From: Spirochaetaceae bacterium
GTDB taxonomy: Bacteria > Spirochaetota > Spirochaetia > Treponematales > Breznakiellaceae
Reading direction: 5' to 3'
DNA length: 16,705 bases
NCBI GenBank assembly: GCA_031255315.1
Contig: JAIRSS010000014.1
Span: forward strand, 1 to 16,705
Numbering within the stretch: the first letter of the stretch is position 1; each line of letters begins with the position of its first letter. The position numbers and the translations under genes were made by a program. This document shows, one piece after another, positions 16,205 through 16,705 of this stretch. Below the pieces are notes generated by a model. It was not told where the DNA came from. It saw only the letters and a list, made by a program, of their open reading frames with translations, and ran no database searches.

Positions 16205-16234
16205 TTGGTGGTGATCTAGAAAGTATGATATACT
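16205..16234 (+). promoter_or_regulatory. Candidate promoter of the right-end gene
   Basis: TTGGTG (16205-16210), an 18-bp spacer, TATACT (16229-16234). The predicted start near 16241 falls inside a hairpin-forming leader just before ATG 16262. Confidence 0.45.
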
Positions 16235-16238
16235 TGAG

Positions 16239-16259
16239 GTATCCCACGGGAGGGGATAC
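16239..16259 (+). promoter_or_regulatory. Hairpin covering the ribosome-binding site of the right-end gene
   Basis: GTATCCC (16239-16245) and GGGATAC (16253-16259) are perfect inverted repeats. The loop and 3' arm contain GGGAGGGGA, the only Shine-Dalgarno sequence for ATG 16262. Folding would hide it. Confidence 0.5.
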
Positions 16260-16261
16260 GT

Positions 16262-16705
16262 ATGAATACAGAAGAACGGGAAAAACTCATAACGGACGCG
16301 GTCGCGGAGTTTGAGGCGGGACTGCGGTTAAAAGCAGGGCAATTCGAGGCGACCCACGCCGAACGGAAACTGACCGTCAGCGTCATAGAAACGCTCCGGG
16401 GGGAATCCCGGAAGTTGTCGGACGGGATTCTCAAGCGGGTCTGCACCGAAATGACGAACGCCGGCGAGGGGGATCTGGTACGGGAAAAAAAACTGCGCCC
16501 GGCGAGGCAGGAATAACCGTCCGGAACAAGGGGAAACAGGAACGGCAGATACAGACCACCCGGGGGGTTTTGAACTTGCGGCGGAGCGTTTTAAAGGTCC
16601 GGGGGGGCGAGAGCGGGGATACGGCGCAACGCAATCCGGAGATACTGCCCCTGGATGACTATTTGCAGATAAGCGGGCTGCCGTTCAAAATGAGCCCTGA
16701 AATGA
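16262..16705 (+). CDS. Probable transposase-like protein made by -1 frameshifting, 3' end missing
   Basis: The zero frame encodes 84 residues from ATG 16262 to TAA 16516: a mainly helical, charged protein with no motif I recognise. It contains A8 at 16485-16492, read GAA AAA AAA CTG, which offers the slippery heptamer A AAA AAA. Slipping back one base continues with ACT GCG at 16492 and stays open for 71 codons to the window end. That segment reads ITVRNKGKQERQIQTTRGVLNLRRSV and later LPLDDYLQISGLPFKMSPEM. The spacing of a T-x-x-G, basic strand, then P-L-D-x-x-L and S-P-E resembles N-terminal parts of ISLre2/ISKra4-like transposases, a weak resemblance judged by eye. The -1 frame has no ATG until its last codons, so it is not an independent gene start. 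An indel in the A-tract (pseudogene or sequencing error) is the main alternative. Confidence 0.5.

Noticed and set aside
16004..16260. Coding sequence between the acyl-CoA synthetase and the right-end gene
   Set aside because: The interval is taken up by repeat copy 3, a promoter and a leader hairpin; the short frames there follow the repeat and have no start signals.

Overview
The window looks like chromosomal DNA of an anaerobic, fairly GC-rich spirochaete, most likely a Treponema/Termitinemataceae-type gut treponeme. This is an inference. It rests on the periplasmic binding protein with its signal peptide ending in VFA before RGG, the proline-rich lipoprotein with a relaxed lipobox, the PilZ/methyltransferase pair and the anaerobic-style gene content (FeoB, an NCS2 nucleobase permease, diaminopropionate ammonia-lyase). 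There is no rRNA or other marker gene to fix the taxon.

Layout. (1) 1-2259, + strand: the 3' part of the ferrous-iron transporter gene feoB, then a tiny FeoB-associated Cys-rich membrane protein (50 aa). (2) 2275-2352: first copy of an ~80-bp palindromic dispersed repeat. (3) 2415-6171, +: a promoter, then a sugar ABC transporter operon in the order ATPase, permease, binding protein, with intercistronic hairpins before the binding-protein gene and a strong terminator after it. (4) 6201-8599, -: enolase with its own terminator and promoter, downstream of a lipoprotein with a glucosaminidase-like domain. (5) 8663-8812: second repeat copy, whose flanks merge with the terminator of the next gene. 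(6) 8776-12110, -: an NCS2 purine-type permease and, upstream of it, diaminopropionate ammonia-lyase. The lyase has a good promoter with a perfect palindrome between -35 and -10 and a ~220-nt leader. (7) 12173-13562, -: a PilZ-domain protein followed closely by an RlmM-like rRNA 2'-O-methyltransferase. (8) 13605-16003, +: an HTH-cupin regulator and an acyl-CoA synthetase, transcribed through a 77-bp nested palindrome. (9) 16012-16148: third repeat copy, bounded by a 10-bp inverted repeat. (10) 16205-16705, +: the start of a probable transposase-like gene in which an A8 tract joins two reading frames by a -1 shift, cut off by the window end.

How the genes work together. The iron and sugar importers, enolase and the acyl-CoA synthetase are ordinary uptake and central metabolism. 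The NCS2 permease plus diaminopropionate ammonia-lyase pair recalls the purine/urate catabolic cluster of enterobacteria and gut anaerobes and may serve purine-nitrogen recycling. The most unusual items are the putative frameshift gene at the right end, the palindromic operator in the ammonia-lyase promoter, and two families of palindromic repeats lying in intergenic, regulatory positions.
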